A DNA stretch of 64,000 nt, taken from contig NZ_CP014206.1 in NCBI RefSeq assembly GCF_001563225.1, positions 2,108,001 to 2,172,000 of the forward strand. The letters are read 5' to 3'. Origin of the DNA: Pseudodesulfovibrio indicus (GTDB lineage Bacteria > Desulfobacterota > Desulfovibrionia > Desulfovibrionales > Desulfovibrionaceae). The notes beneath the pieces were generated by a model. That model worked only from the letters and a program-made list of their open reading frames with translations, did not search any database and was not told the DNA's origin. Below are positions 16,787 through 27,741 of the stretch, one piece after another. How positions within the stretch are numbered: position 1 is the first letter of the stretch; each line of letters opens with the position of its first letter. The translations under genes were made by a program, and so were the position numbers.

Positions 16787-17689
16787 CTAGTACCCGCCGC
16801 CTCCGCCGTCGCCGCCGTCGCTGCCGAGTCCGGACGAGCCGCTGTTGTCGCGGTCGTTTTCGGCGGTGCTTTCGGCTGTGGTCTGGAGGGACAGGTTGTG
16901 CAGGGTCTGGTAGTCGGGCTTGTCCATGCCCGCCAGATCGGACTTGGTCCGGTCGATGGTACCGGCAAAGGCCTCAACACGCCGGTCGAGGTCCGTCGCG
17001 TTGGTGGGCCTGCTGCCCAGCTCGCCCTGGGTGGTTTGCGGCGCGGCCTTGATCACCCGGGTGCGGGTGGCCGGGTCGGTCGGGCTGGGATCGGAGAGCC
17101 GTCCGGCCTTGTCGGCCTTGACCGAGTAACCGGCCGAGGTGATGGTCTTGCGGTCCGAGGCCGTGGAGACGTCCACCTGGTGGCCGGGGGTCATGGAGAG
17201 GACGCCGATTTCCTCGCCCTCGGGGGTCGCCTCGGCAAAGACCTCGGTGCCCCGTATGCCTATGGTGGTGGAGGGCGTCTGGAGCGCGAACCCGGCCGGG
17301 TTCTGCTTGACGATCTGGCCGGTCACGTAGCGGAACGTCCCGGTGCCCATCTTGAGGAGCATCTTCGAGGCCGAGGATGAATACACGAATTCGTCCAGCA
17401 CGGTGCTGGATTCAGGTCCCTGGGAGAAGACCGAGTCGTCGATGAATACGATCTCGACGTGGCTTCTGGAGCCTGTGATGATGGTGTCCTTGGCCAGTAC
17501 CTTGTGCGTCAGCTCCAGCTTGCGGGTTATCCCGTCCGTCTGCTGGACCTCGACCGTTCCGGCCAGGGATACGACTTCGCCGATGGCGGCCGCCATCGCC
17601 CCGTCGCCCGCAGCCTGCGCCGCAAGGGGGGCAAGCAGTATGATTGCCGTTGCAAGTATGAATGCGGCTGTCTTCCTGTACTCTTTCAT
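16787..17689 (-). CDS. Exported FecR-domain protein with Gly-rich C-terminus
   Basis: A 300-residue protein with a signal peptide (residues 1-26, ending AQAAGD) and a FecR domain at about 30-160 containing KVLAKDTIITGSRSHVEIVF, LLKMGTGTFRYVTGQIVK and TTIGIRGTEVFAE. The following linker, APQTTQGELGS, and IDRTKSDLAGMDKPDYQTLH match the FecR protein at 15019. The end is Gly/Asp/Ser-rich. The ATG at 17689 has GAGGAAACC immediately upstream; the frame is open further but without a plausible start. It is the first gene of the FecR-Sel1-FecR cluster and lies divergently from selB. Confidence 0.82.
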   Translation of the reverse strand: MKEYRKTAAFILATAIILLAPLAAQAAGDGAMAAAIGEVVSLAGTVEVQQTDGITRKLELTHKVLAKDTIITGSRSHVEIVFIDDSVFSQGPESSTVLDEFVYSSSASKMLLKMGTGTFRYVTGQIVKQNPAGFALQTPSTTIGIRGTEVFAEATPEGEEIGVLSMTPGHQVDVSTASDRKTITSAGYSVKADKAGRLSDPSPTDPATRTRVIKAAPQTTQGELGSRPTNATDLDRRVEAFAGTIDRTKSDLAGMDKPDYQTLHNLSLQTTAESTAENDRDNSGSSGLGSDGGDGGGGGY

Positions 17690-17947
17690 CTGGTTTCCTC
17701 CCTCCTTTTGCGCGAACCAATATAGATGTTGTGCATCATTACCATAAGTTCGACACAGGTCAACAGGATAAAGCCTATCGGAACACAATTGCCGTTTGTC
17801 CGGCCAGTGTTTCCGGTCCCGGCACGGGAGGCGCGTCCGTGCCGAATCAGCCCCAAGATTTGAATCCTTGTGAGACCGCCGGTTTTTTCCTACCATGGCA
17901 CCGCGTTAGACCGGAACATCAACCAGCCAACATCGGGGAAGCTCACT

Positions 17948-19855
17948 ATGCCCGTCATCATGGGAACCGCCGGCCACATCGACCACGGCAAAACCACGCT
18001 CATCAAGGCCCTCACCGGCATCGACTGCGACAGGCTCTCCGAGGAGAAGAAGCGCGGCATCACCATCGAGCTGGGGTTCGCCTTCCTCGACCTGGGCGAG
18101 GAGAACCGTCTGGGCATCGTGGACGTCCCCGGCCACGAGAAATTCGTCAAGAACATGGTGGCGGGCGCCGCGGGCGTGGACTTCGTCACCCTGGTCATCG
18201 CGGCGGACGAGGGGATAATGCCGCAGACCCGCGAGCACCTGGAGATCTGCCAGCTCCTCGGCGTGAAGGACGGGCTGGTGGCCCTGACCAAGACCGACAT
18301 GGTGGATGAGGAGTGGCTGGAGATGGTCAAGGAGGAGGTGGCCGCCTACCTGGAGCCCACCTTCCTGGGCGGCGCGCCCATCCTGGCCGTGTCCGCCCAC
18401 ACCGGCGCGGGCCTGGTGGAGCTCAAGGGCGAGCTGCGCAAGCTGGTGGCCGAGTTCAAGCCCCGGCGGCGCTCGGACCTCTTCCGGCTGCCCGTGGACC
18501 GCGTGTTCACCATGAAGGGCCACGGCACCGTGGTCACCGGGACCATGATCTCGGGCTCCATCTCCGTGGGCGAGGACATTCTGCTCTATCCCGGCGGGAC
18601 CGGGACCAAGGTGCGCGGCCTGCAATCCCACGGCGAGACCGTGGAGACCGCCCAGGCCGGGCGGCGCACCGCCGTGAACCTGGCGGGGCTGGAGGTGGAC
18701 GACGTCAACCGGGGCGACGTCCTGGCCCGGCCCGGAACCCTGTTCCCGGACACGGTCTGGGACATCGAGCTGACCGTGCTCGAATCATCGCGGCTGCCGC
18801 TCAAGCACCGCAAGGAAGTCCATTTTCACCACGGGGCGCGGGAAGTCCTGGCGCGCATCTACCTCCTGGACCGTGACGAACTGGCGCCCGGCGAGACCGC
18901 GGTCTGCCAGGTGCGCTTCACCGAGCCCCTGGCCGGGGTGTACGGAGACCGTATCGTCCTGCGCTCCTTCTCGCCCCTGCGCGCCTTTGCGGGCGGGCGG
19001 GTCATCGGCCCGGAGGGCCATGCGGTGAAACGGTTCTCGGACCGAGTGGAACTGCTTCGTCAACTGGCGGGCGACAAGCCCGAGGACGTGGCCGCCGCAC
19101 AGCTGGAGCTGGCCGGGCCGCAGGGCGTGAGCTTCGCCGAGCTGCTGATCATGACCAACCTGGAGACCAAGGGACTGGAAAAGACCCTGGCCCTGCTCGG
19201 CGGCCAGCAGCGGGCCGTGCTCTTCGACAAGGAGACCCGGCGGTTCGCGGGGGGCGAACTGGCCGAACGGCTGGGCAATGAGCTCGTCGCCTTCCTGGCG
19301 GATTTCCACCGCAAGGCCTCCATGAAGCCCGGCGTGCAGCGGGGCGAGCTGGCCTCTTCCTGGGGCCGGGACGTGCCGCCCAAGCTGCTCCATTTCCTGA
19401 TCGAGAGATTGCTCAAGAAGGGCGAGATCGAGGCCGAGCAAGAGATCATCCGGCTCAAGGGCCACAAAGCCTCCCTGGCCTCGGACCAGGAAAAGGTCCG
19501 CGAGACCATCCTCAAGGCGTACGTGGACGGCGGGGTCACGCCGCCGAACCTCAAGGACGTGCTCGAACCGCTCGGCATGGACGCCAAGCAGGCCTCGGCC
19601 GTGCTCCGGCTGCTCCAGGACCAGAACGAGCTGGTGCGCATCAAGGACGACATGTACTACCACGTCCCCGCGCTGGCCTCCATCCGCGACGCCATCGTCT
19701 CCTTCTTCGAAGACCATCAGGAGATGTCCGCTCCGGATTTCAAGGACCTGACCGGATTGTCGCGCAAATACCTCATCCCGGTGCTGGAATACTTCGACAA
19801 GGAAAAACTGACCGTGCGCGTGGGCGACGTCAGGCACTTCAGGAAACGCTCTTGA
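17948..19855 (+). CDS. selB: Selenocysteine-specific elongation factor
   Basis: A 635-residue GTPase that carries selenocysteinyl-tRNA(Sec) to the ribosome and reads the SECIS element. G motifs are [13 protein letters not shown] (G1), [12 protein letters not shown] (G3) and LTKTD (G4). Domains II and III run to about residue 350, and the C-terminal half consists of winged-helix repeats that bind SECIS RNA (ending [25 protein letters not shown]). Length is typical. The ATG at 17948 has GGGGAAG upstream. It forms a pair with selA at 12137 and is followed after 31 bp by the SYLF lipoprotein gene. Confidence 0.95.
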   Translation: MPVIMGTAGHIDHGKTTLIKALTGIDCDRLSEEKKRGITIELGFAFLDLGEENRLGIVDVPGHEKFVKNMVAGAAGVDFVTLVIAADEGIMPQTREHLEICQLLGVKDGLVALTKTDMVDEEWLEMVKEEVAAYLEPTFLGGAPILAVSAHTGAGLVELKGELRKLVAEFKPRRRSDLFRLPVDRVFTMKGHGTVVTGTMISGSISVGEDILLYPGGTGTKVRGLQSHGETVETAQAGRRTAVNLAGLEVDDVNRGDVLARPGTLFPDTVWDIELTVLESSRLPLKHRKEVHFHHGAREVLARIYLLDRDELAPGETAVCQVRFTEPLAGVYGDRIVLRSFSPLRAFAGGRVIGPEGHAVKRFSDRVELLRQLAGDKPEDVAAAQLELAGPQGVSFAELLIMTNLETKGLEKTLALLGGQQRAVLFDKETRRFAGGELAERLGNELVAFLADFHRKASMKPGVQRGELASSWGRDVPPKLLHFLIERLLKKGEIEAEQEIIRLKGHKASLASDQEKVRETILKAYVDGGVTPPNLKDVLEPLGMDAKQASAVLRLLQDQNELVRIKDDMYYHVPALASIRDAIVSFFEDHQEMSAPDFKDLTGLSRKYLIPVLEYFDKEKLTVRVGDVRHFRKRS

Positions 19856-19886
19856 CAGGGCAGGACGCACCCTTTAGGCCAAGGAT

Positions 19887-20645
19887 ATGCCGAACCGTAT
19901 GAGACATTTCACGCTGGCTCTGGCCTTGGTCGCGCTCCTTTCGCTCGCCGCCGGTTGCGGCGTCAAGTCGCCCGGAAGCGGCTCGGACCGCGGCACGGCC
20001 CAGGCCCTGGTGGACGAGTCCACCAGGCTGCTCCAGGAATCCCTGGACAAGGACGAGGAGGGCCGTCTGCGCAGCCTCATCGCCCGCGCCAAGGGAATCC
20101 TGCTCATCCCGGCCGTGGGCGACGTCAGCTTCTTTTTTTCCCTGGGCAGCGGCAACGCGTTGGTCACGGCCCGCACCGACGAGGGCTGGACCGGCCCCGT
20201 GTTCATGTCCAAGACCACAGTGGGGTGGGGTCTCCAGGCGGGCGTGTCCAAACAGTCCGGCCTGCTTCTCGTCATGGACGAGGAGGACCTGCGCTACATC
20301 CTCAAGAAGGGGGGCGTGCTGCGCGGCCAGGCCCGGGTGGTGGCGCTGAGCGTGGACCAGGAGTACAACGAGACTCCGGAATTTCAGGAATCCGGCGACG
20401 TCTATTTCGTGGGGGCGCGGACCGGCCTGTACGCGGGCGTGGCCCTGAGCGGCGGCGGATTCTCCAACCGGCTCGGGCTGAACGAGGCCTTCACCGGGGT
20501 CGAGGGCGGCTCGCCCGAGACCATTCTCTTCGACAGGAAACTGAAGCCCCACGGCGCGGAACGGCTGCTCGACATACTGGCCGAGGCCGAGGCTTCCGGG
20601 GCGGCCCAAAACAAAAAGGACGGAACCGAAGTTCCGTCCAATTGA
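19887..20645 (+). CDS. SYLF-domain lipoprotein (YSC84-like)
   Basis: A 252-residue protein with a lipoprotein signal peptide (lipobox LAAGC, Cys24). A SYLF/Ysc84-type domain covers about residues 60-225: RAKGILLIPAVGDVSFFFSLGSG, a Gly-rich TVGWGLQAGVSKQSGLLLVM stretch and LRGQARVVALSVDQEYN. SYLF domains bind phosphoinositide-type lipids in eukaryotes; bacterial members are outer-membrane-associated lipoproteins of unknown role. It lies 31 bp after selB and may share its transcript. Confidence 0.85.
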   Translation: MPNRMRHFTLALALVALLSLAAGCGVKSPGSGSDRGTAQALVDESTRLLQESLDKDEEGRLRSLIARAKGILLIPAVGDVSFFFSLGSGNALVTARTDEGWTGPVFMSKTTVGWGLQAGVSKQSGLLLVMDEEDLRYILKKGGVLRGQARVVALSVDQEYNETPEFQESGDVYFVGARTGLYAGVALSGGGFSNRLGLNEAFTGVEGGSPETILFDRKLKPHGAERLLDILAEAEASGAAQNKKDGTEVPSN

Positions 20646-20652
20646 TGTCGTC

Positions 20653-20728
20653 TGGGGTGAGTGATGGGACTTGAACCCACGGCCACCTGGGCCACAACCA
20701 GGTGCTCTACCAACTGAGCTACACCCAC
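20653..20728 (-). tRNA. tRNA-His(GTG)
   Basis: A 76-nt tRNA with encoded CCA. The acceptor stem GTGGGTG/CACTCAC, discriminator C73 and a genomically encoded G at position -1 (20729) are the histidine identity elements. The anticodon loop TTGTGGC gives GTG. Confidence 0.95.
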
Positions 20729-20742
20729 CGTGTGAGGGGCAG

Positions 20743-20771
20743 TTTTTAACCGAGCTTTACCCCCCGGTCAA
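20743..20771 (-). promoter_or_regulatory. Promoter of tRNA-His
   Basis: On the minus strand TTGACC (20766-20771) and TAAAAA (20743-20748) are separated by 17 bp. The element lies between the divergent tRNA-His and murA. Confidence 0.55.
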
Positions 20772-20796
20772 GCAAAAGAATCAAAAAAGGATACAC

Positions 20797-22053
<1,257 letters not shown>

Positions 22054-22076
22054 CCCGGCACCGCATCCGAATGACC

Positions 22077-22118
22077 GGACCGGCCTTCCCGCAACGGGGG
22101 GGCCGGTCCTTTTATTTA
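22077..22118 (+). terminator. Terminator of murA
   Basis: A 9-bp GC stem (GGACCGGCC with GGCCGGTCC) is followed by TTTTATTTA. Confidence 0.88.
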
Positions 22119-22571
22119 TGCTGCCGGGTTCTCTTCGCGCCCGGACATCCTGGAAACACATCTTTCGTCGTTATAAATTTGTCCGGCATGCCGGGGAATT
22201 GCGATGTGTTTTGAAACAGCGGCGACGTTCGCTCCGGGCAATCGCGCAAGGTCGCGCAATCCGGCGCAGGGCCGCAGTTGCGGGGCGTTGACGCGATCCG
22301 GCGTGATTCGCAGACACCCCGGAGCCGGAGTCGCCATGTCCTCCTCATCCTTTTGCCAGAAGATGGCGAAATCAAGGGTTGCGAGTTTATTTCCAATCTT
22401 TTCAATTTGCTATGCACGGCATCTCGCGGCCGACCCGCTGGTATGCCGGTTGCTAAAAGGTGAGCCCGGGCTCGACTGACGCTGACCCTGTCGGGGATGC
22501 GGATTTCATTGTGACCATCGGGCGGCCATGGGGCCTTTGAATCGGGAGAAGGAGCAACTGGGAGGATATGG
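22119..22571. other. Intergenic region without recognised genes
   Basis: About 450 bp between the murA terminator and the second chemoreceptor gene. No convincing ORF, tRNA or strong hairpin is seen. The region is less G/C-rich around 22380-22420 and presumably holds the chemoreceptor promoter. I could not pick out a clear sigma-70, sigma-28 or sigma-54 consensus. Confidence 0.5.
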
Positions 22572-24188
22572 ATGCTCAACGATATCAGGATACGAACCAA
22601 ATTGTACCTGGCCATGGGGTTGCTGACGGGCCTGGTGATCGTCCTGGGGGCGGCCTGCACGTACACGATGATCCAGGTGGTCGGGTGTGTGGACCATACG
22701 CAGACCGCGAACCGGATGACCAAGCTGATGCTGGAGAGCCGCAGGCAGGAGAAAAACTTCATCCTGCGCGGCGAAGACTTGTACGTGAAGCGGGTCGACG
22801 ACGCCGTGGCCGAGATAGCCCGGCTGTCCGACGGAGTGAGGGCCGATTTCAGCGATGCGGCCACCTTGACCCTGTTGGATGATTTCAAGCGGTCAGTCCT
22901 GTCCTACGGGACCTCCTTTACGAATATGGTCGGCCTCATCCGCCGGGCAAAGGTCCTGGAAAGCGGGGAGGGCAACGGCGCGGAATCCGCCGCCGCCCTC
23001 GAGCGGGCGACCCTGGACGTCAACGCCAAGGACGAAGCGCTCGTGGCTTCGGCGCGCGATGCCATCGCCCTGTGCGACGAATTCGCGGCCAGCCAGCGGA
23101 GCGCCATGGATGCGGCGTTGCATCGCGGGTATTGGAGTGTTGGCGTCGCGATCTGCCTGGCGACGTTGTTCGGGCTGCTCGTGGCGTGCACGTTGCCGGG
23201 GGCCATCAGCCGGGCCATGTGCGCGGGCGTGAATTTTGCCGAGGGCATGGCCGATGGGGATTTTTCCCGCGAGATGTCGATTCGGGGCCGGGACGAGATC
23301 GGCCTGCTGGGCGCGGCCCTCAACCAGATGGTCTTCCGGCTGCGCGATATCGTCCAGGGCGTGAAGCAGGCTTCGCAATCCGTGGCCTCGGGCAGCGGAG
23401 AGCTTTCCTCGACCGCCGATGCGTTGGCCCAGGGCGCCACCGAGCAGGCGGCGGGCGTGGAGGAGGTCGCGGCGAGCGTGGGCCAGATGTCGTCGAGCAT
23501 CGACAGCAACTCCGTCAACGCCCAGGAGACGGAGCGGATCGCCCACGAGGCGGCGGACAACGCCCGCAGGGGCGGCGAGGCCGTCCGGCAGACCGTGTCG
23601 GCCATGCGCGGCATAGCGGACAAGACCGGCGTCATCGAGGAGATTGCCCGTCAGACCAACCTGCTGGCCCTGAACGCGGCCATCGAGGCGGCGCGGGCCG
23701 GGGAGCACGGCAAGGGATTCGCCGTGGTGGCCGCGGAGGTCAGGAAGCTCGCGGAGCACAGCCGGATGGCGGCGGGCGAGATCAGCGGCCTTTCGGCCCG
23801 GAGCGTGGAGATCGCCGACGAGGCCGGGATTCTGCTGGAGCGCATCGTCCCGGACATAGAGCGCACGGCCCGTCACGTTAAGGAGATAGCCGCCGCCTGC
23901 AAGGAGCAGAGCTGCGGGGCCGAGCAGATCGGCACGGCCCTGCGGCAGCTGGATCAAGTGGTGCAACGGAACACGGCGGCTTCGGAGGAGATGGCGTCCA
24001 CTTCTGAGGAGCTGGCCGCCCAGGCCGGATTGCTCCAGTCCGCCATGGCCTTTTTCAGGATGGACGGGGCCGACGCCGTTTCCGTGGGGCGAACTGTCGC
24101 TCACGGCGCGGCGTCGATCGGGCGGCGTCCCGTACGTTCCCTGTCCCTGGCGGTGCAGGGCCAATCCGACGAATACGAGCGCTGGTAG
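22572..24188 (+). CDS. Methyl-accepting chemotaxis protein with helical periplasmic domain
   Basis: A 538-residue chemoreceptor. TM1 is at about residues 12-34, the alpha-helical sensor at about 35-185, TM2 at about 188-210 and HAMP at about 212-262. The signalling hairpin has [20 protein letters not shown]. The sensor contains [18 protein letters not shown], a motif typical of four-helix-bundle/HBM-like sensors and also present twice in the chemoreceptor at 46767. The C-terminus reads DEYERW, an acidic-aromatic tail like that of the 9042 receptor. A GGAGG site lies 6 bases before the ATG. It is followed by a strong terminator. Confidence 0.92.
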   Translation: MLNDIRIRTKLYLAMGLLTGLVIVLGAACTYTMIQVVGCVDHTQTANRMTKLMLESRRQEKNFILRGEDLYVKRVDDAVAEIARLSDGVRADFSDAATLTLLDDFKRSVLSYGTSFTNMVGLIRRAKVLESGEGNGAESAAALERATLDVNAKDEALVASARDAIALCDEFAASQRSAMDAALHRGYWSVGVAICLATLFGLLVACTLPGAISRAMCAGVNFAEGMADGDFSREMSIRGRDEIGLLGAALNQMVFRLRDIVQGVKQASQSVASGSGELSSTADALAQGATEQAAGVEEVAASVGQMSSSIDSNSVNAQETERIAHEAADNARRGGEAVRQTVSAMRGIADKTGVIEEIARQTNLLALNAAIEAARAGEHGKGFAVVAAEVRKLAEHSRMAAGEISGLSARSVEIADEAGILLERIVPDIERTARHVKEIAAACKEQSCGAEQIGTALRQLDQVVQRNTAASEEMASTSEELAAQAGLLQSAMAFFRMDGADAVSVGRTVAHGAASIGRRPVRSLSLAVQGQSDEYERW

Positions 24189-24209
24189 AACCGGAAAAAC
24201 CCAGTTGCA

Positions 24210-24235
24210 GGGGGCGGCCTGGCCGCCCCCTTTTT
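24210..24235 (+). terminator. Terminator of chemoreceptor gene
   Basis: A 10-bp stem of GGGGGCGGCC and its complement has almost no loop and is followed by TTTTT. Confidence 0.85.
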
Positions 24236-24348
24236 CGTCGCCTGCGCTCTCTTGACGGTCGCCGCCGGACGGCTTGAAGATGCGGGCCAATCCGTACCCG
24301 CGCCTTGGTCCGGCTGACTTTGGGCCGGGTTGCTGCTAAGGGGATGGC

Positions 24349-26757
24349 GTGAGGAACGCTTGTTGGACATATGCGCCCGCCATGCCGGGGTTGCTGCCCT
24401 GGCAGACCTATGTTCTGGCCTTCGGGGCCGGGGTGTACGGGGTGCGTTATCCCGCTGGGGCGGCTGGCGCGCTTGCCGTGCTCTGCGTTGCGGACTTCGT
24501 CCTGCGCGGCCGGGATTGCCGGGTGCCGCTGCTGGCCGTGGTCCTGTGCGCCGTCTTCGGGTTCGCCTACGGCACGCAGCGCACGCCCGACGGCGTGGCG
24601 GAAGTTCCCGGCTGGATGGAGGCACGACAGCCCGTGCTGCTTTCGGGGGTGGTGGTCTCCGCCGAACCGCGCCCGGATCATCGGCTGCGGGTCATCCTGG
24701 AGCAGGTGCGGTGCGAGGCGGACGGCGCGGTCACGGAACTGCCGGGCCGGTTGACCTGGAGCGAGCGCGACACGGACTACCGCCCCTTGCCGGGGCAGAC
24801 CCTGCGGGCGCTGGCAAGGGTGCAACCGGTGCGGAATTTCGGCGACCCCGGCACCTGGGACTATGAATGGTACTGGCGGCGACAGGGGGTACTCTGGCGC
24901 GCCTGGCCGACGGGCAGGGCCGGGCCGGAGTGGGGCGCCCGGCCCGAGGGCGCGCTGGCCGGGCTCAAGGCGGCGTTGCGCGGGCAGGTGGCGGGCCTAC
25001 TGCCGGACACCAGAGGCGGGGCCATGGTCCTGGCACTGACCGCAGGGGACCGGTCGGAGCTGGACCAGGCGACCTTGGACGCCACGCGCAGCGCCGGGCT
25101 GGCGCATACCCTGGCCCTGTCCGGGCTGCACGTGGGATTCGTGGCGGCCATGGGATATTTCCTCGCGCTGCTGGCGGGCTGGTGTTGGCCGCCGCTGTTG
25201 CTCAAGGTGCCGCGCCCCCGGCTGGCCGTCCTGTTCGGCGCACCGCTGGTGCTGATCTATGCCTGGCTCGGCCAGCCCTCGGCCTCGCTGGTCCGCGCCT
25301 CGGTCATGTTCGGGTTCTGGGGGCTGCTCCTGCTCCAGGGGCGGGGCAGGGTGCTGCTGGACGGGCTGTTCTTCGCCCTGGCCGCCATCCTCTTCATCTC
25401 GCCCCTGTCCGTGTTCGACCTCTCCTTGCAGATGTCCCTGGCCGCTGTTGCCGGAATCGCGCTGCTGTACCCGTTGTTCCGGTCCCTGTTCGCCGGGGGC
25501 GGGCCGCTGGTCCTGCGGGTGGGCCGCTGGGCATTGGGCGTGCTGGCGGTGAGCGTCAGCGCGACTCTGGGCATCCTGCCCCTCTCCGTCTGGTATTTCG
25601 GGGCCTTCGCCCCCAACCTGCTGCTCAACCTCGTCTGGCTGCCGGCGCTGGGGTTCGCGGTCATGCCGCTGGGGTTCCTCGGCATGGCGCTCGCGCCGGT
25701 ATCCGGGAGCGCGGCCGGGCTGTTGCTTTCGACGTCGGCGGCCGTGGCCGACAAACTGCTGTGGGCGCTGGACGCGGTGCGCGGAACCGGACTGACGCCG
25801 GTCTGGGCCACGCTCCGCCCCCTGTGGCCGGAATCCCTCGGTTTCGCGCTGCTGCTGGTCCTTGCGGTCTTGAGTCTGCGCGGGCGAAGGGTGTCCGCCG
25901 GACTCGCCGGGCTGGGGCTTGCGCTGCTGGTCCTGCCCCAGGCATGGGTCATGGGGCTGGACAGCCGTGACCAGGTGTCGCTTACCATGCTCGACGTGGG
26001 GCTGGGCCAGTCTCTGGTGGTCTCCCTGCCGGGCGGCCGCCGCTGGCTGGTGGACGCGGGCGGCGGCTCGCGGACCTTCGACCTGGGCGAGGCCGTGGTC
26101 GGGCCGAGCCTGACCCTGGGCCGCCCGCCGAGGTTGGACGGGATATTCCTCTCCCACCCGGACGTGGACCACAGCCACGGGGTGCCGTTCCTGATTGAGC
26201 GGTTCTCGGTGGGCGCGCTGTACACCAACGGCATGCTCCCGTCCGGGCTGACGGGCGAACGGCTGCGCCCGGCGCTGGCCGCGCGGGGACTGGTGCCGAT
26301 CCGTCTTTCGGCGGGCGACGCGGTGGAGCTGGGCAGCGGGACGCGGGTTGCGGTGCTGCATCCCGGCGAGGGGTTTTCGGCCAGGCGGGCCAACGAGCGG
26401 TCCCTGGTGCTGCGGCCGGAGCGGGCCGGACGCCATCTGGCCCTGCTGCCGGGCGACGTGGAGCGGTCCGGGGTGCGGGCGCTGCTGGACAGCGGGGCCG
26501 ATCTCTCGGCCGAGGTCCTGGTCCTGCCGCACCACGGCAGCCGGGTGAGCTTCGATCCCGATTTCTATGCGGCGGTCTCACCAAGGGTGGTGCTCGTCTC
26601 CAACGGCTATCTCAACCGTTACGGGTTCCCGGACCCCGGCGTGGCGGCGGCGGCGCGGGCGGCGGGCGGCGCGGTCTACACCACGGCCCGGAACGGGCGG
26701 GTGGTCTGCACCTGGACGGGCCCGGAGGGGGAATCAATAGTGGATATGCTGTATTGA
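24349..26757 (+). CDS. comEC: DNA internalisation competence protein ComEC/Rec2
   Basis: An 802-residue inner-membrane channel protein for uptake of single-stranded DNA. An N-terminal OB-like DUF4131 region covers about residues 1-190. The Competence domain follows, with HTLALSGLHVGFVAAMGYFLALL and about eight membrane segments to residue 500. The C-terminal metallo-beta-lactamase-like domain begins at LTMLDVGLGQSLVV and contains SHPDVDHSHG and LPHHGSRVSF. The full set of domains is present, so the gene looks functional. GTG at 24349 has AAGGGGA upstream; an ATG at 24382 is the alternative. No other competence gene is nearby. Confidence 0.92.
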   Translation: MRNACWTYAPAMPGLLPWQTYVLAFGAGVYGVRYPAGAAGALAVLCVADFVLRGRDCRVPLLAVVLCAVFGFAYGTQRTPDGVAEVPGWMEARQPVLLSGVVVSAEPRPDHRLRVILEQVRCEADGAVTELPGRLTWSERDTDYRPLPGQTLRALARVQPVRNFGDPGTWDYEWYWRRQGVLWRAWPTGRAGPEWGARPEGALAGLKAALRGQVAGLLPDTRGGAMVLALTAGDRSELDQATLDATRSAGLAHTLALSGLHVGFVAAMGYFLALLAGWCWPPLLLKVPRPRLAVLFGAPLVLIYAWLGQPSASLVRASVMFGFWGLLLLQGRGRVLLDGLFFALAAILFISPLSVFDLSLQMSLAAVAGIALLYPLFRSLFAGGGPLVLRVGRWALGVLAVSVSATLGILPLSVWYFGAFAPNLLLNLVWLPALGFAVMPLGFLGMALAPVSGSAAGLLLSTSAAVADKLLWALDAVRGTGLTPVWATLRPLWPESLGFALLLVLAVLSLRGRRVSAGLAGLGLALLVLPQAWVMGLDSRDQVSLTMLDVGLGQSLVVSLPGGRRWLVDAGGGSRTFDLGEAVVGPSLTLGRPPRLDGIFLSHPDVDHSHGVPFLIERFSVGALYTNGMLPSGLTGERLRPALAARGLVPIRLSAGDAVELGSGTRVAVLHPGEGFSARRANERSLVLRPERAGRHLALLPGDVERSGVRALLDSGADLSAEVLVLPHHGSRVSFDPDFYAAVSPRVVLVSNGYLNRYGFPDPGVAAAARAAGGAVYTTARNGRVVCTWTGPEGESIVDMLY

Positions 26758-26856
26758 CTTTCTCTTGCCACACTTTACCGCCTGGGATAATAACCGCCGA
26801 TAGGGCGGACTGCGAACGCCATGGGGAATGGCTAACCAAGGGCGGATCGATTCAAG

Positions 26857-27741
26857 GTGGGTATGCGCATATTCGATGATTCCATGAGCGACGTCAGGGA
26901 CAGGCTGCTTGAGGCGGTGGAGCGGATGCCCGCCTTCCCCGAGAGCGTCCACCAGGTCCTGACGCTTTCCCAGGACATCAATTGCTCGCAAAAGGAGCTG
27001 GTCGAGGTCATCAAGAAGGACCCGGTCTTCACGCTCAAGATATTGCGGCTGGTCAACTCCCCCTATTTCGGGCTCTCCCGCGAGATCACCTCCATCAACC
27101 ACGCCAGCGTCTACCTCGGCCTGAACACGCTCAAGAACGTGGCCCTGGGCCTGGCGGCCGTGGGGGCCATCCCGAGGTCCGCCTCCACCCGGATGGACAT
27201 GGGCGCGTTCTGGCTTCACTCCCTGGCCGTGGCCACCTGCGCCTCCATGCTGGGCCGCAAGCTGGGCGTCTCCCGCGACGACACCGCCAATTATTTCGCC
27301 TCCGGGCTGCTCCACGACATCGGCAAGGTGGTCTTCGCCCTGTACCTGCCCGAGGAGTTCGAAAAGGTCGTGGTCAAGGCGTCGGCACAGGGCGAACCCA
27401 TGCATCAATGCGAGCTGGAGATCATCGGGGCCACCCACGCCGACCTCGGCGGGATGCTGGCCGACAAGTGGAACCTGCCCTCGGAGCTGCGCGACGCCAT
27501 CGCCCTGCACCATTCCTCGGGCGGGATCGGCTCGCAGCTCAACGACTGCCTGTTCATCGCCAACCAGATCACCAAGAAACTCTCCTTCGGCTCGGCCGGG
27601 AATTTCGTGGTGGAGCCGCTGGCCGAGTCCATGGTCAACCGGTTCTCCATGGACATGGACGCGCTCATCGCCGACCTGCCTTCCCTGGCCGAGGAAGTGG
27701 AGAGCGCGCGCATCTTCATCAAGCTGGGAGAATCGCGGTGA
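26857..27741 (+). CDS. HDOD-domain protein
   Basis: A 294-residue protein consisting essentially of one HDOD domain (a degenerate HD-type fold used in bacterial signalling). Landmarks are the early PAFPESVHQVLTLSQ, DPVFTLKILRLVNSPYFGLS with INHASVYLGLNTLKNVAL, SGLLHDIGKVVFALY, and LHHSSGG. HDOD proteins are usually regulatory and lack the nuclease activity. The start is GTG 26857 or ATG 26863; AAGGTGG lies close upstream of the latter. Its stop overlaps the ATG of the next gene, so the two are translationally coupled. Confidence 0.85.
   Translation: MGMRIFDDSMSDVRDRLLEAVERMPAFPESVHQVLTLSQDINCSQKELVEVIKKDPVFTLKILRLVNSPYFGLSREITSINHASVYLGLNTLKNVALGLAAVGAIPRSASTRMDMGAFWLHSLAVATCASMLGRKLGVSRDDTANYFASGLLHDIGKVVFALYLPEEFEKVVVKASAQGEPMHQCELEIIGATHADLGGMLADKWNLPSELRDAIALHHSSGGIGSQLNDCLFIANQITKKLSFGSAGNFVVEPLAESMVNRFSMDMDALIADLPSLAEEVESARIFIKLGESR

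Noticed and set aside
12137-19855. A selC (tRNA-Sec) gene near selA and selB
   Set aside because: No tRNA-like sequence with anticodon TCA was found in the gaps between these genes.
22170-22210. GGCA...TTGC pattern as a sigma-54 promoter for the chemoreceptor at 22572
   Set aside because: The spacing between the GG and GC elements is 14 bases rather than 10, and it is almost 400 bp from the gene.
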